Shown: positions 8,991 through 17,910, numbered from the stretch's first letter. The stretch: DNA of 40,252 nucleotides from Loktanella salsilacus (GCF_900114485.1 NZ_FOTF01000027.1:1-40252); one strand, 5' to 3'. Made by a program: numbers and translations. The notes: generated by a model not told the origin, from the letters alone.

Positions 8991-9092
8991 CAAGTCCCAT
9001 TTGAGGATGACCTCTTCAGCTCGCGGTCCCGTGATTGCTGTGAAGTACTCGAACGCAATGTGGTTGCCTCAGATTCATCGGGACCTTGCGCG

Positions 9093-11426
9093 CTACAACT
9101 TCACCCGGCGCAATCGCAGTGCGTTGGCGATGACCGAAACTGAGGAGAGGCTCATTGCCGCAGCCGCAATCATCGGAGATAGAAGCAGTCCGGTGACGGG
9201 ATAGAGCAGCCCAGCCGCGATAGGGATCCCAAGTGCATTGTAGGCAAAAGCAAAGAACAAATTTTGTTTGATATTGCGCAATGTTGCATGGGCGAGTTTG
9301 CGTGCCCGTACAATGCCCATCAGATCACCACCTAGCAAAGTGATACCCGCGCTTTCCATTGCAACATCGGCGCCAGTGCCCATGGCAATACCAACATCTG
9401 CAGCAGCCAGCGCCGGTGCATCATTGACCCCGTCGCCTGCCATTGCGATCTTGTGGCCATCCTTTCGCAATTGATCGATCAGCGTCTTCTTGTCTTCCGG
9501 CAATACACCGGCACGCACCTCGTCGATCCCCAGTTTCCCGGCAACCGCTTGCGCAGTACGTTCGTTGTCGCCCGTCGCCATGATCACGCGCAAACCTTGT
9601 GCATGCAGTTCCTTGATCGCCTGCGCTGTCGATTCTTTGATCGGATCGGCCACCGCAACGATCCCGGCCAGCGTGCCATCGACCGCAACAAACATTGCCG
9701 TCTTGCCATCGGTCCGCAGGGTGTCAGCTTTGGCATCGGCGTCTGCCGTGTCCAAATCCATATCCTTCATCATCGCAGAATTGCCAAGCGCCACGGCCCG
9801 CCCGCCGACTTTGCCACGCACGCCCTTACCTGTGACCGCCTCAAAGTCCGTAGCCTCTTGGCGTATCGCACCATGCGCTTCGGCCCCTTCCACGATGGCT
9901 TCAGCCAGTGGATGCTCAGAGCCACGCTCGAGCGCTGCGGCCAGGGAAAGAATGTCAGCCTCGGTCACATCGCTAAGGACTATTGTATCAGTCAGCTTTG
10001 GCTTGCCCATCGTCAGCGTGCCGGTTTTATCCACGATCAGCGTGTCGACCCCCGCCATGCGTTCAAGCGCCTCGGCATCCTTGATCAGCACGCCCGCTTG
10101 TGCGCCCCGCCCTGCTGCCGTCGTGATCGAAATCGGCGTCGCCAGCCCAAGGGCGCAGGGGCAAGCGATGATCAGTACCGAGACAGCCGCTGCGATGGCA
10201 AAGACTAACGCAGGGTCTGGGCCAAAGATCATCCAGAGTACAAAGGCGAGGATTGCTACCCCCACCACGGTCGGCACAAAGACAGCCGCGACCCGATCCG
10301 CCATACCTTGAATCGGCGCGCGTGACCGTCGTGCGTTCGACACCATAGCAACGATCTGCGCCAAAACTGTATCTGCGCCGACTTTACTCGCCTCAATGAC
10401 CAGAGAGCCGTTCTTATTGATCGTGGCACCCGTCACCGCATCGCCCGGGCCCTTTTCAACAGGCATCGATTCGCCGGTCAACATGCCCTCGTCCAGACTG
10501 GAGCGTCCTTCGATTACCGTACCATCGACCGGCACGGCATCACCGGGACGCACACGCAGGCGGTCGCCTTCCATAACGTTTTCCAGCGGTGCGTCGTATT
10601 CCGATCCATCCGGCAGGATACGCCGCGCAGTCTTTGGCGCGAGATCAAGAAGCGCCCGGATCGCATCACCGGTGCGTTCCCGTGCCCGCAGTTCCAAAAC
10701 TTGGCCAACGAACACCAGCGCAATGATGACAACCGCCGCCTCAAAATACGTGCCGACACCCTGACCCATCCGGTAAACTTCAGGGAAAATGCCTGGCAGA
10801 AATGTGGCCACGATAGAATAGAGATAGGCCGCCGCCACGCCCAAGCTAATCAGCGTCCACATATTGGGGGAGCGGTTAATCAGCGAGTCCCAGCCACGTT
10901 TGAAGAATGGCAAAGCAGCCCAAAGCACGATTGGCGTTGCCAGCACAAACTCGACATAGCTTGCTATCTGATGGCCAATCCAGTCACGAACCGGCAAACC
11001 CACCAGTTCGCCCATTGTGAGAACGATGAGCGGCACAGCTGCCACCGCAGAGATCCACATCCGGCGGGTAAAATCTGTCAATTCATGACTGGGCTCGTCC
11101 GTCGGCATAACCGGTTCCAGCGCCATGCCGCAGATAGGGCAAGGCCCAGGTGCATCGCGAATGATCTCAGGGTGCATCGGGCAGGTATACTGAACATCAG
11201 CCGGGGCGGCCTTCTTTCGCCCGGCAGCGCGGCCAGTGGCATAAAACCACGGATCGGCATTGAACTTCGTTTCGCATTTTTCCGAACAGAAATGATAAGT
11301 CTTGTTCTGAAAATCCGCATGACGCGTCTTAGCTCCCATAGCGACGGTCATACCACAGACAGGATCTTTGGCAGTCTCAGCGCCCTTAGGAATGACCGTC
11401 TCCATGTCTCCGTGAGCGTGTTCCAT
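9093..11426 (-). CDS. copA: Copper-exporting P1B-type ATPase with YHS and heavy-metal-binding N-terminus
   Basis: The 777-residue protein begins with a YHS domain (D-P-V-C-G-M at 21-26, Y-H-F-C-S-E-K-C at 44-51). A heavy-metal-binding module follows (C-P-M-H-P at 82-86, C-P-I-C-G-M at 96-101). The P-type ATPase core has T-G-E-S at 317-320, membrane metal motif C-P-C at 422-424, phosphorylated Asp466 in D-K-T-G-T, H-P at 504-505 and G-D-G-V-N-D near 664-669. The CPC motif and this N-terminus mark a Cu(I) exporter; the classical CxxC HMA domain is absent. I chose the ATG at 11426 because AAGG precedes it by a suitable distance; the frame extends 20 codons further upstream. It follows the APC permease gene by 63 bases. 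Confidence 0.92.
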   Translation of the reverse strand: MEHAHGDMETVIPKGAETAKDPVCGMTVAMGAKTRHADFQNKTYHFCSEKCETKFNADPWFYATGRAAGRKKAAPADVQYTCPMHPEIIRDAPGPCPICGMALEPVMPTDEPSHELTDFTRRMWISAVAAVPLIVLTMGELVGLPVRDWIGHQIASYVEFVLATPIVLWAALPFFKRGWDSLINRSPNMWTLISLGVAAAYLYSIVATFLPGIFPEVYRMGQGVGTYFEAAVVIIALVFVGQVLELRARERTGDAIRALLDLAPKTARRILPDGSEYDAPLENVMEGDRLRVRPGDAVPVDGTVIEGRSSLDEGMLTGESMPVEKGPGDAVTGATINKNGSLVIEASKVGADTVLAQIVAMVSNARRSRAPIQGMADRVAAVFVPTVVGVAILAFVLWMIFGPDPALVFAIAAAVSVLIIACPCALGLATPISITTAAGRGAQAGVLIKDAEALERMAGVDTLIVDKTGTLTMGKPKLTDTIVLSDVTEADILSLAAALERGSEHPLAEAIVEGAEAHGAIRQEATDFEAVTGKGVRGKVGGRAVALGNSAMMKDMDLDTADADAKADTLRTDGKTAMFVAVDGTLAGIVAVADPIKESTAQAIKELHAQGLRVIMATGDNERTAQAVAGKLGIDEVRAGVLPEDKKTLIDQLRKDGHKIAMAGDGVNDAPALAAADVGIAMGTGADVAMESAGITLLGGDLMGIVRARKLAHATLRNIKQNLFFAFAYNALGIPIAAGLLYPVTGLLLSPMIAAAAMSLSSVSVIANALRLRRVKL

Positions 11427-11489
11427 TTTGTGGCAACCTTCTGATGATTTTCTTTTGCTTGGGGCTTCCAGCAGCTGGAAGCGCAAGCC

Positions 11490-12800
11490 TTATTTGTGTT
11501 GGTTATGTTGAATTTTGGGGATCGGGTGGCGCGCCAGAAAAACCCGCTCGAACAGGAACACCAGCGCCATGAACGTTAACCCAAGGATAACGATCAGCGG
11601 ATCGGACTGCCATTTCGATACCGCGAACACCATCAGCACCACGGCATCGAGCGCGATTGCAGTTAATAAAACCCAACCCCGGGCCTTTATGTCGTGGCGA
11701 AGATGTCGAAAGACGCCGATGTGGATGATGATATCCATCACCAAGTAGAACAATGCGCCAAGAGATGCGATGCGGCTCAGGTCAAAGAACACCGTCAGGA
11801 AGCCTGCGATCACTACGGTGTAGACGAGCGTATGGTCCTTGATCGTACCCGGCATTCCGAAATGGCTGTGCGGGATCATCTTCATATCCGTCAGCATGGT
11901 CAGCATCCGCGACACGGCGAACACACTTGCAATCAGCCCGGACGCCGTCGCTACGAGGGCAAGGGCCACTGTGAGGTAAAAGCCAGTTTTGCCAAGTGCG
12001 GGTTCCGCCGCTTCAGCAAGGGCATAGTCCTTTGCCGCCACAATGCGGTCGAGCGACAGACTGGAGCCTACAGCGAAGGCGACAAGCAGATAAACGACGA
12101 CACAAATCGCGATGGAAGCGACAATAGCCCGGCCCACATTTTGATGCGGGTTCGTAACCTCGGCACCGCTGTTGGTGATGGTCGTAAATCCCTTGAACGC
12201 GAGAATGGACAACGCGACGGACGCTACGAAGCCGGTAGCCCCGGCTTCTCCGACGCTCGCCTCAAATGTTATCCCACTCGCCCAAAGGCCTGCCGCCCCA
12301 AACAGCGTAATGCCACCAACTTTAAGTGCTGCCATGACAATAGACAAAAGTCCCACGGCGCGACTTCCAGAAATGTTGACCAAGTAGGCGAACACGATGA
12401 GCCCGACACCGAGCACCGGTACGAGGATGCTATCGGCTTCTCTGCCAAGAGCCCGCATCGCGTACGTGCCAAAGGTGCGTGCGACAAGACTTTCACTGAT
12501 GACCATCGACAACGTCATCAGTAATGCGGCCCCCGCGGCGACCGTTGTCGGCCCGTAGGCTTTTTGAAGGATCATCGCGATCCCACCCGAAGACGGGAAG
12601 GCGTTCGACATCTTGACATAGGTGTAAGCGCTGAACGCGGTCACAATCGCACCAACGACAAATGAAAGCGGGAATAACGGTCCTGCCAGTTCGGCGATTT
12701 GTCCGGTCAGCGCAAAAATACCCGCGCCGATCATCACGCCGGTGCCCATCGCAATTGCCGCGAGCAGAGTAATGCTATTTTTTGTGTAGACCTGTGTCAT
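11490..12800 (-). CDS. APC-superfamily amino acid/cation permease
   Basis: The 436-residue protein has about 12 hydrophobic segments. The first helix carries the APC signature 'GTGVMIGAGIFALTGQ', whose unwound G-A-G motif binds substrate in LeuT-fold transporters. The substrate cannot be told from sequence. Its position directly before the copper ATPase and after a small EF-hand/metal gene cluster suggests a link to metal stress, perhaps uptake of a thiol amino acid or another metal-binding solute; this is only a positional guess. The start overlaps the stop of a possible 29-codon upstream frame (TGATG). Confidence 0.85.
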   Translation of the reverse strand: MTQVYTKNSITLLAAIAMGTGVMIGAGIFALTGQIAELAGPLFPLSFVVGAIVTAFSAYTYVKMSNAFPSSGGIAMILQKAYGPTTVAAGAALLMTLSMVISESLVARTFGTYAMRALGREADSILVPVLGVGLIVFAYLVNISGSRAVGLLSIVMAALKVGGITLFGAAGLWASGITFEASVGEAGATGFVASVALSILAFKGFTTITNSGAEVTNPHQNVGRAIVASIAICVVVYLLVAFAVGSSLSLDRIVAAKDYALAEAAEPALGKTGFYLTVALALVATASGLIASVFAVSRMLTMLTDMKMIPHSHFGMPGTIKDHTLVYTVVIAGFLTVFFDLSRIASLGALFYLVMDIIIHIGVFRHLRHDIKARGWVLLTAIALDAVVLMVFAVSKWQSDPLIVILGLTFMALVFLFERVFLARHPIPKIQHNQHK

Positions 12801-12889
12801 CAGTCTTCCTTCTTGGCTTTCTGCCGCGTCGTGGCCCTGACCAAGAGCAGTACGATCACCAAATCAAAGCCGAGAACCGCCCTTGGCAC
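12800..12889 (-). CDS. Possible 29-residue membrane peptide coupled to the permease
   Basis: A GTG-initiated frame encodes a peptide with one hydrophobic stretch (VLGFDLVIVLLLV) and a basic tail, and its TGA overlaps the permease ATG as TGATG. The overlap and the membrane-like composition suggest a leader or small partner peptide. No good ribosome-binding site is visible and I recognise no family. About 200 further bases up to the next small gene hold nothing I can identify. Confidence 0.25.
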   Translation of the reverse strand: MPRAVLGFDLVIVLLLVRATTRQKAKKED

Positions 12890-13088
12890 GCCCTTAGCGT
12901 ATTCCGCAGATCACGTATTTGCCCGACTGGCAGATGACGCCTGGCGATACGGATTGCTCTGCGCGGCGCGATAATGCTGACGCCAGAGCCGCCGTTCACC
13001 GCGCGGCTCTGAATTTTGGATGAGCCAATCTAGGTCGTGCGCATCGTGCGGTGAAACGCGCGACGTAGACCGCTCACCTGCCAAGGTG

Positions 13089-13205
13089 TCATTTACGCAG
13101 ATATTTCAGCAAGGCTGCTATTACGACACCCGCGAGAACAATGCACACGATCGCCCAGAGCCAGCTAAAACCCATTCCAAAACCCATACTGTAGTCATTC
13201 ATCAT
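13089..13205 (-). CDS. 38-residue single-span membrane peptide
   Basis: A short frame starts with two ATGs (13205 and 13202). It encodes a Gly/Met-rich N-terminus (MNDYSMGFGMGF), one clear transmembrane helix (about residues 14-33) and a basic end (KYLRK). The purine stretch AAGAAAG lies a few bases before the start. Small proteins of this kind are common beside copper and metal genes. It sits between the EF-hand gene and the permease on the same strand. Function unknown; the Met residues could contact copper. Confidence 0.5.
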   Translation of the reverse strand: MMNDYSMGFGMGFSWLWAIVCIVLAGVVIAALLKYLRK

Positions 13206-13283
13206 CGTTCTTTCTTACAAGGTTTTTCGGGAGTTTCCCCACGCGCAAGCGTTCGACACTCACGCATGGGCGACCTAAATGGC

Positions 13284-13811
13284 TCAGTTATTGCCCATCA
13301 TTCCATGACCTGCGCCCTGCACACCGTCCTGCTGCTCGCTCATGTGGCTCTGCATCATCGCGGCCATTGCCGTCATTTCGTCTGCCGTCACCTGCGCGTC
13401 GCCGTCCGGATCGTGCATCTGAAACGCGCGGACGGTCATCGGCCTCGTGTGAGCAGCGTGCATCACCGCGAACTCATCAAGTGAAAGCGTGCCATTGGCG
13501 TCAGCATCATAAGTCTTGAGTTCGGCTTGAATGCCAGTGCTCACTTCTTCAGGGCTGAGAGTGCCGTCCTCATTGGTATCGAATTTGGTCATGGCGTAGG
13601 TATCGGCCCCACTCATCATCATACCCATACCATTACCCATCATGCCGCCATGGTCGTGCATCATGTCCATGTTTGCGCCCATCATATCTCCTCGATCACC
13701 CATCATCGCGCCCTGCTGCATCGGGTTTTGATGTGCAGCCACCGGCAGTGCAACAACGGTAAGTCCAAGCGCAGTAATAGCTGTAAGGACAACGTTTTTA
13801 GAGTTTTCCAT
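13284..13811 (-). CDS. Exported Met/His-rich EF-hand protein
   Basis: This 175-residue protein has a signal peptide (about 1-26, ending A-L-P-V-A-A-A-H). A Met/Gly/His-rich segment follows (about 30-72, many 'GMM', 'DMM' and 'MMHDHGG' patches), then three EF-hand-like calcium loops: D-T-N-E-D-G-T-L near 82, D-A-D-A-N-G-T-L near 105, and a less perfect D-P-D-G-D-A-Q-V near 137. The C-terminus is again Met/His-rich. Calcium binding is expected of the loops; copper binding by the Met/His parts is inferred from composition and context. AGGAGAG precedes the ATG at 13811. The frame is open further upstream, but that part lacks a start with a ribosome site and runs into the repeated module. Confidence 0.8.
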   Translation of the reverse strand: MENSKNVVLTAITALGLTVVALPVAAHQNPMQQGAMMGDRGDMMGANMDMMHDHGGMMGNGMGMMMSGADTYAMTKFDTNEDGTLSPEEVSTGIQAELKTYDADANGTLSLDEFAVMHAAHTRPMTVRAFQMHDPDGDAQVTADEMTAMAAMMQSHMSEQQDGVQGAGHGMMGNN

Positions 13812-14202
13812 ATTTTCTCTCCTGGATTGGGTCGGCATGACGCCGAGAGAAAAACCATAGTTTATCCAAACCCTTCTACGTTGACATGGATCAAGCATTT
13901 CGGGCGCAGATGAGGCCTTCACGGACACGTGTTTACCTGTTTTCTGTTTTAAATTAGGGCCCCTGCCCCGCCCTTTGGGCATGTCACCGCGCTTCTCAGG
14001 CTCCAGCCGGCAGATCGGCCATCGCCCGCAACGTCCCGACCCATCCTTCCTGTCCGAATGGCCCGCGCCCTGTCTCTTTGAGCCAGTGCGCAAACCTTCG
14101 GCCATGGTCGTCCTGGGCCGTGCCGATGCGCCCTTGCGGGTCACGATCGCATGGGGCGCGGCGCGGGGTTCGCGCAAGCGCGATACGCCACTGCGCCGCT
14201 CA

Positions 14203-14238
14203 GGAAAAAAGAAAGAAAGAAGGGGACCGCTGGTCCCC
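14203..14238 (-). terminator. Rho-independent terminator for - strand transcription (module copy 1)
   Basis: Read on the - strand, GGGGACC-AGC-GGTCCCC is followed by a T-rich run (TTCTTTCTTTC then TTTTTT). It would stop transcripts coming from the right, and the same element is kept in the second copy of the module. Confidence 0.6.
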
Positions 14239-14385
14239 CACCGCAACCCTGAAATACGGCACCCAAAGCGGTGTCCCCGTCCTTCCTACGCCTGCGGCTT
14301 TGTGCAGGCCGGGTGATCCCCCTCCCCTTTGGCTTTGATTTCAGCATTGCGGCGGCACCCCCCCTGCCCTCGCCGGGAGGCAGGT

Positions 14386-14425
14386 TTTCAGGAGAGGGGC
14401 GCGCTTCGCGCTTCCTCGCCAGAAA
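14386..14425 (+). promoter_or_regulatory. Imperfect hairpin before DUF3768 (module copy 1)
   Basis: Arms at 14386-14397 and 14414-14425 pair with two mismatches around a GC-rich loop that can itself pair. It corresponds to the perfect hairpin in module copy 2 and ends about 60 bases before the DUF3768 start. Confidence 0.5.
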
Positions 14426-14485
14426 CCCCGCTCCCATTTTCGGCATCAAGACCGGAAACGCAGCACCACCACAAAGGACTAAACC

Positions 14486-14881
14486 ATGACCGAAGTGACC
14501 ACCTTGTCGGCAGAAGATCAGGCCGAGATTGACCGCACTGCAAAGATCGCAGAGCAAAATGACCTTTTCCGCATAACTTGGGGCGCAGACCCCAGCGTTC
14601 AGGGCCAGATCGTCGTGACGCAAGGCGTATCCGCCCTGTCCGTGATTGCGCAAATGCGGATCATGGGAGCCGTGAAGGGATTTGCGACCTTCACTGAGGA
14701 CAATGACCCTTACGGCGATCACACCTTTGGCGCTTTTGAAGTGACCGACGAGGGTAAGGCGATCCTGCTTTTCTGGAAGATCGACCTTTACGACACTGAC
14801 TACACCTTTGGCAGTGACACCCCAGAGGACACCGACGCGACCCGCCGCGTTCTGACCATCATGCAGCGCAGCGAATACTAG
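14486..14881 (+). CDS. DUF3768 family protein
   Basis: The 131-residue protein shows the DUF3768 pattern: N-D-x-F-R near 30-34, 'GQIVVTQGVSAL', F-T-E-D-N-D-P-Y-G-D-H-x-F-G near 68-82, an F-W-K-I-D segment, and a C-terminus 'RRVLTIMQRSEY'. The family has no known biochemical function but is common on alphaproteobacterial plasmids beside ParB-like and ArdC genes, suggesting a role in plasmid establishment (inference). AAAGGA lies 8 bases upstream of the ATG and belongs to the duplicated module. The ParB-like gene follows after 75 bases. Confidence 0.85.
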   Translation: MTEVTTLSAEDQAEIDRTAKIAEQNDLFRITWGADPSVQGQIVVTQGVSALSVIAQMRIMGAVKGFATFTEDNDPYGDHTFGAFEVTDEGKAILLFWKIDLYDTDYTFGSDTPEDTDATRRVLTIMQRSEY

Positions 14882-14898
14882 AGCCGTTCAAACGGCCA

Positions 14899-14920
14899 GC
14901 CGCGCCCACCGAGGCGCGGC
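14899..14920 (+). repeat. Hairpin between DUF3768 and ParB-like genes
   Basis: GCCGCGCC-N6-GGCGCGGC is a perfect 8-bp stem without a following T run. It may stabilise or partly attenuate the transcript between the two genes. Confidence 0.45.
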
Positions 14921-14956
14921 ACCCAAACCCTTCACCACATATCAAGGATCAAAACC

Positions 14957-16804
14957 ATGAACGTAGATCGCAAAACCATCGCAGTCACAGACGCGCAAAT
15001 CCCTTTCGCTGACCTCTATCTGTCGGACCTCAACCCGCGCAGCATCGTGAACGATGAAGCCATTGAACTGCTGGCCGCAAACATCCGCAAACTTGGCCTT
15101 ATCCAGAACCCCGCAGGTTTGCGCGATGCAGACGGCAAAGTCGCCATTGTGGCAGGTGGACGCCGTTACCGCGCCCTTGCGATGTTGCAGGACGAGGAAC
15201 GGTTTCAGACCGTGACCGTTCGCATGGCCCCCGATCAGGCGACGGCCGAGTTTTGGGCGACGAGCGAGAACGCGCAGCGCGAAGACCTGCACCCCGCCGA
15301 CGAAATCCGCGATTTTGGCATGATGAACGAGCGCGGCGTGAAGGTCGCAGACATTGCCGTTGCTTATGGCGTGACGGAGAAGCACGTTTATCGCCGCTTG
15401 GCCCTGTCAAACTTGCCCGCCCCTGTTCTGGACGCATTGAAGGCAGGAACCGTTAGCCTGTCCCATGCTGCGGCTTTCACAGTGAGCAACGATGAAGCTC
15501 TGACCTTGGAGGTTCTGGCGTCTCATTTGGAGCGCGTAGCCCAAGGCTGGGGCGGCCTTAGCGAACACATGATTAAGTCGCGCCTGAAGCCCAACAACGT
15601 GAAAGGCACAGACCGCCGCGCCGTGTTTGTGGGGCTGGACGACTATAAGGCCGCAGGAGGCCGCGTAGGTGCCGATCTGTTTGAGGACGTCACCACCTTT
15701 GACGATCCAGCCATTTTGGACCAGGTTTTCGCCGCAAAGCTGACCCAGACAGCCAACGACTATCCCGCCGCCCATGGCTGGAAATGGGCCGAGGCAACCA
15801 CCGAACCCTACATCGGCTATGATTTTGCCAAGAGCCAAACCCTTGGCAAACTCTATGCCATTGAAGGTGAATTGACCGAGGCAGAGGCGGAGCGTTGGGA
15901 CGAACTGGCCGAACTAGCAGACGCCGAGGCTTTGGACGAAGAAGGCACCGCCGAAATGGACGCCTTGCAGAAGAAGATGGACGGCGATTTTACCGACCTG
16001 CAGCGGGCGCTATCTGGCGTTGTGCTTTTTGTTGCGACCAATGGCACCGTGTCGCTTGAAAGCGGCTTTATCCGTTCCGAAGATATGGCCGCAGCCGTTG
16101 AAGCTGGATTTGTAGAGCCGTCCCGCCATGCCGAAGCAAACGCGACCCCGAAGCCTGCAATCTCTGAAACGCTAGGCCGTGATCTGGACCGGATCAGCAC
16201 AGGCGCACGTCAAAATGCGATGCTTGATGATCCTAAATTGGCCCTCCACCTACTGGCGTTCCAGCTATGCGGAAAGATGGGATACGACACCGCGTTTAGC
16301 CTGCGCAAAGACGAGGCGCCAAATGTCCCGGCCACCGAAACTGGCTATGTGCTGGACAAGCGCCTGACCGTTGCGGACGCCGACAACCGCAGCCCGTTCG
16401 ACCGTGACCACGCCGCCGAATTTGCCAAGTTTCGCAAGCGGGGCGATGCAAAGATCATGGACCTGCTGAACCGCTATCTGGTCAGTCAGTTGAGCATCAG
16501 AAACGCCGACCTTGGCGCGATGATCGACAAGCTAACAGCCAAGCGCACCCGCGACACCTTCACACCAACCGCCGAGAACTTCTTTGGCCGCGTGAACGGC
16601 GCTTACCTCAATGACCTATGGAGCGATCTTTTGGGATTGGCCGCAGACCACCCCACCGTGACCACGTTCGAGAAGTTGAAGAAGGGCGAGAAGGCTTTGA
16701 GACTAGAATGCCTGTTTGCCGATCCAGCAACACGCACGGCCCTTGGCCTGTCCGAAGACCAGACCTGTCGCATCAACGCATGGCTACCCGAAGGCATGGC
16801 CTGA
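14957..16804 (+). CDS. Large ParB/Srx-domain protein of plasmid leading-region type
   Basis: This is a 615-residue protein. Residues about 10-110 form the ParB/Srx nucleotide-binding domain, with 'LNPR' near 22-25, 'LIQNP' near 50 and G-G-R-R-Y-R-A near 72-78, the ParB CTP-box region. Residues about 130-200 contain the KorB-like helix-turn-helix ('VKVADIAVAYGVTEKHVYRRLALSNLP' region). The remaining 400 residues are unlike partition proteins. This is not the segregation ParB of the repABC cassette, which is separate. ParB-like proteins of this large kind are found in plasmid leading regions with ArdC and DUF3768; nuclease or transcription-factor roles have been proposed for relatives. No partner ParA is adjacent. 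Confidence 0.8.
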   Translation: MNVDRKTIAVTDAQIPFADLYLSDLNPRSIVNDEAIELLAANIRKLGLIQNPAGLRDADGKVAIVAGGRRYRALAMLQDEERFQTVTVRMAPDQATAEFWATSENAQREDLHPADEIRDFGMMNERGVKVADIAVAYGVTEKHVYRRLALSNLPAPVLDALKAGTVSLSHAAAFTVSNDEALTLEVLASHLERVAQGWGGLSEHMIKSRLKPNNVKGTDRRAVFVGLDDYKAAGGRVGADLFEDVTTFDDPAILDQVFAAKLTQTANDYPAAHGWKWAEATTEPYIGYDFAKSQTLGKLYAIEGELTEAEAERWDELAELADAEALDEEGTAEMDALQKKMDGDFTDLQRALSGVVLFVATNGTVSLESGFIRSEDMAAAVEAGFVEPSRHAEANATPKPAISETLGRDLDRISTGARQNAMLDDPKLALHLLAFQLCGKMGYDTAFSLRKDEAPNVPATETGYVLDKRLTVADADNRSPFDRDHAAEFAKFRKRGDAKIMDLLNRYLVSQLSIRNADLGAMIDKLTAKRTRDTFTPTAENFFGRVNGAYLNDLWSDLLGLAADHPTVTTFEKLKKGEKALRLECLFADPATRTALGLSEDQTCRINAWLPEGMA

Positions 16805-16829
16805 CCAGACCGCAGGGCGGACACGCGCC

Positions 16830-16946
16830 ATGCACCATCCTTTGACCGGAGACAGCTTCTTGCTGATGTTAGATGAATTGAAAGACGATGAAGTCTTGCG
16901 CCGCATGGCAGATAGCTGCCCCGTCCTAAATTCAGAACTTTTTTAG
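16830..16946 (+). CDS. Possible 38-residue peptide downstream of the ParB-like gene
   Basis: This short frame starts with ATG 25 bases after the preceding stop and has AGGGCGG about 9-15 bases upstream. It encodes an acidic peptide (LLMLDELKDDEVLRRMADS core) that could form a helix. No family recognised. It is followed directly by a strong hairpin. Real translation is uncertain. Confidence 0.35.
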   Translation: MHHPLTGDSFLLMLDELKDDEVLRRMADSCPVLNSELF

Positions 16947-16951
16947 AGGCA

Positions 16952-16991
16952 GGGCCGGTGCAACCCTAGATAGGTGTTGCACCACTGGCCC
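16952..16991 (+). repeat. Strong two-part hairpin after the ParB-like operon
   Basis: GGGCC and GGTGCAAC pair with GTTGCACC and GGCCC, giving a 13-bp interrupted stem. No T run follows. About 55 bases later comes a textbook terminator, so the stretch from here to 17073 could be a small RNA or a 3' untranslated structure. Confidence 0.5.
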
Positions 16992-17046
16992 GCAGATATG
17001 AGTCTGTCCCTAATTTCCCCGATTTCCTTGTGGCGAGGAATCAACT

Positions 17047-17073
17047 GGCCTCGCTTTATGCGAGGCCTTTTTT
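17047..17073 (+). terminator. Rho-independent terminator
   Basis: GGCCTCGC-TTTAT-GCGAGGCC is followed by six T residues. It ends the DUF3768/ParB-like transcription unit on the + strand. Confidence 0.85.
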
Positions 17074-17194
17074 CTTTGCGTGGATGCTTTGGGCAGAGGT
17101 GGAGTGATGCCCGCTTGGCCCAGGTCTTCGCCCTCGCCCAAGCGGCCTTGCGCTATTCGCGCAGAACGCGCTTCGCGCGGCGCATAACTCAATC

Positions 17195-17368
17195 TTAGCT
17201 TTGAGGTGGAACGGGTAAACTTGCGCCCGCGTCACGCAACAGCGCATCGAGCCGCCCTTGAGCAAAACGCGCCAGCGCGTCAGCATCGTTTGCAGCATCA
17301 ACGGAATTGCGCTGTAGAAGATCCGGTTTGGCTTGCGCCAGCCAAAAGGATTTAACCGGATATTGCAT
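17195..17368 (-). CDS. 57-residue hypothetical protein coupled to the nuclease gene
   Basis: The ATG overlaps the stop of the thermonuclease-like gene (TGATG), which argues for real translation by coupling. The peptide has an Ala/Asp-rich helical middle (residues about 25-50) and ends 'GASLPVPPQS'. I recognise no family. Confidence 0.4.
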   Translation of the reverse strand: MQYPVKSFWLAQAKPDLLQRNSVDAANDADALARFAQGRLDALLRDAGASLPVPPQS

Positions 17369-17753
17369 CACTGACACCACCCTAATCTTTTCCCGCCGTT
17401 GTAGCGCCGCGCCAAACCTTCAGAGACTAAGGTGTCAGCCACATCGAGTTGCTGCACAATCAGGCGGGCAAGCCCGCGATCATATCTGTCCCGCCCCGGC
17501 AGCACGACCAAATCGACACGCTGCGCATCTCTCAAAAGATCGCGCAACCGCGAAGTCGCGGCGCGGCCAAGGGCCAGCTCGTAGTCGCATTGTGGCCGAT
17601 AGGTTTCTGGCGTGTCGAAGCCGACAAGCCTAAACCGATCGCCTTTGCGTCGATGGTGTCGCCGTCTATGACATAGATCAAAGACGCGGAAATTAGTTCC
17701 GCGGCTGCGGGCAGCGGACAAAGCAGGACACAGATAGCGAGGGGCCTAAACAT
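17368..17753 (-). pseudogene. Secreted thermonuclease (SNase) homologue broken by one frameshift
   Basis: The start codon at 17753 opens a frame with a signal peptide (about 1-18, ...LPAAAE) and the SNase motif 'VIDGDTIDAK'. The rest of the domain, 'GDRFRLVGFDTPETYR', 'DYELALGRAA', 'GRDRYDRGLARL' and the C-terminal 'KRLGWCQ', continues in another frame. Adding one A in the run at 17644-17646 (TTT on the + strand) would join them into one intact protein of about 128 residues that keeps the catalytic Arg and Glu residues. It is either a recent pseudogene or a sequencing error in a homopolymer. Family function: exported or periplasmic nuclease that cuts DNA and RNA with calcium. Confidence 0.75.
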
Positions 17754-17832
17754 TCGTCACGCCTTTTCAGGTGATCTGGTGCTGCCACCTTTCTATCACA
17801 GCGGGTCTTATTATGAATCCACAAATAGGCGC

Positions 17833-17852
17833 GGCATGGCCTCTGCCATGCC
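17833..17852. repeat. Hairpin between nuclease and umuDC genes
   Basis: GGCATGGC-CTCT-GCCATGCC is a perfect 8-bp inverted repeat in the divergent intergenic region. It may be an operator or a weak terminator; no long T run follows. Confidence 0.4.
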
Positions 17853-17910
17853 CTTTCAGGGTGCGACTGCCCTTGAAGCGGAAGCCGTCAAACCGCCTCT
17901 CGACAACTGC

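Larger units (their letters stand above)
13958..14480 (+). repeat. Copy 1 of a 0.5-kb duplicated module upstream of DUF3768
   Basis: This sequence is closely similar, by eye, to 21595-22101 over its whole length, in the same orientation, with small indels. Both copies begin with GGCCCCTGCC and end with CACCACCACAAAGGA a few bases before the ATG of the following gene, so the ribosome-binding site is part of the repeat. Each contains a GGGGACC/GGTCCCC hairpin beside a purine tract and, about 60 bases before the ATG, a larger hairpin. Frames run through both copies but do not look like real proteins. See findings for a possible role as a promoter active on single-stranded DNA. Confidence 0.85.

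Noticed and set aside
13812-14246. Upstream extension of the EF-hand protein
   Set aside because: The signal peptide and ribosome site place the start at 13811; the extension has no such features.
14141-14722. 193-residue open frame on the - strand across the duplicated module and DUF3768
   Set aside because: It is antisense to a well-supported gene, and its sequence in the module is low-complexity Arg/Pro/Gly; the GC-rich repeat simply lacks stops.
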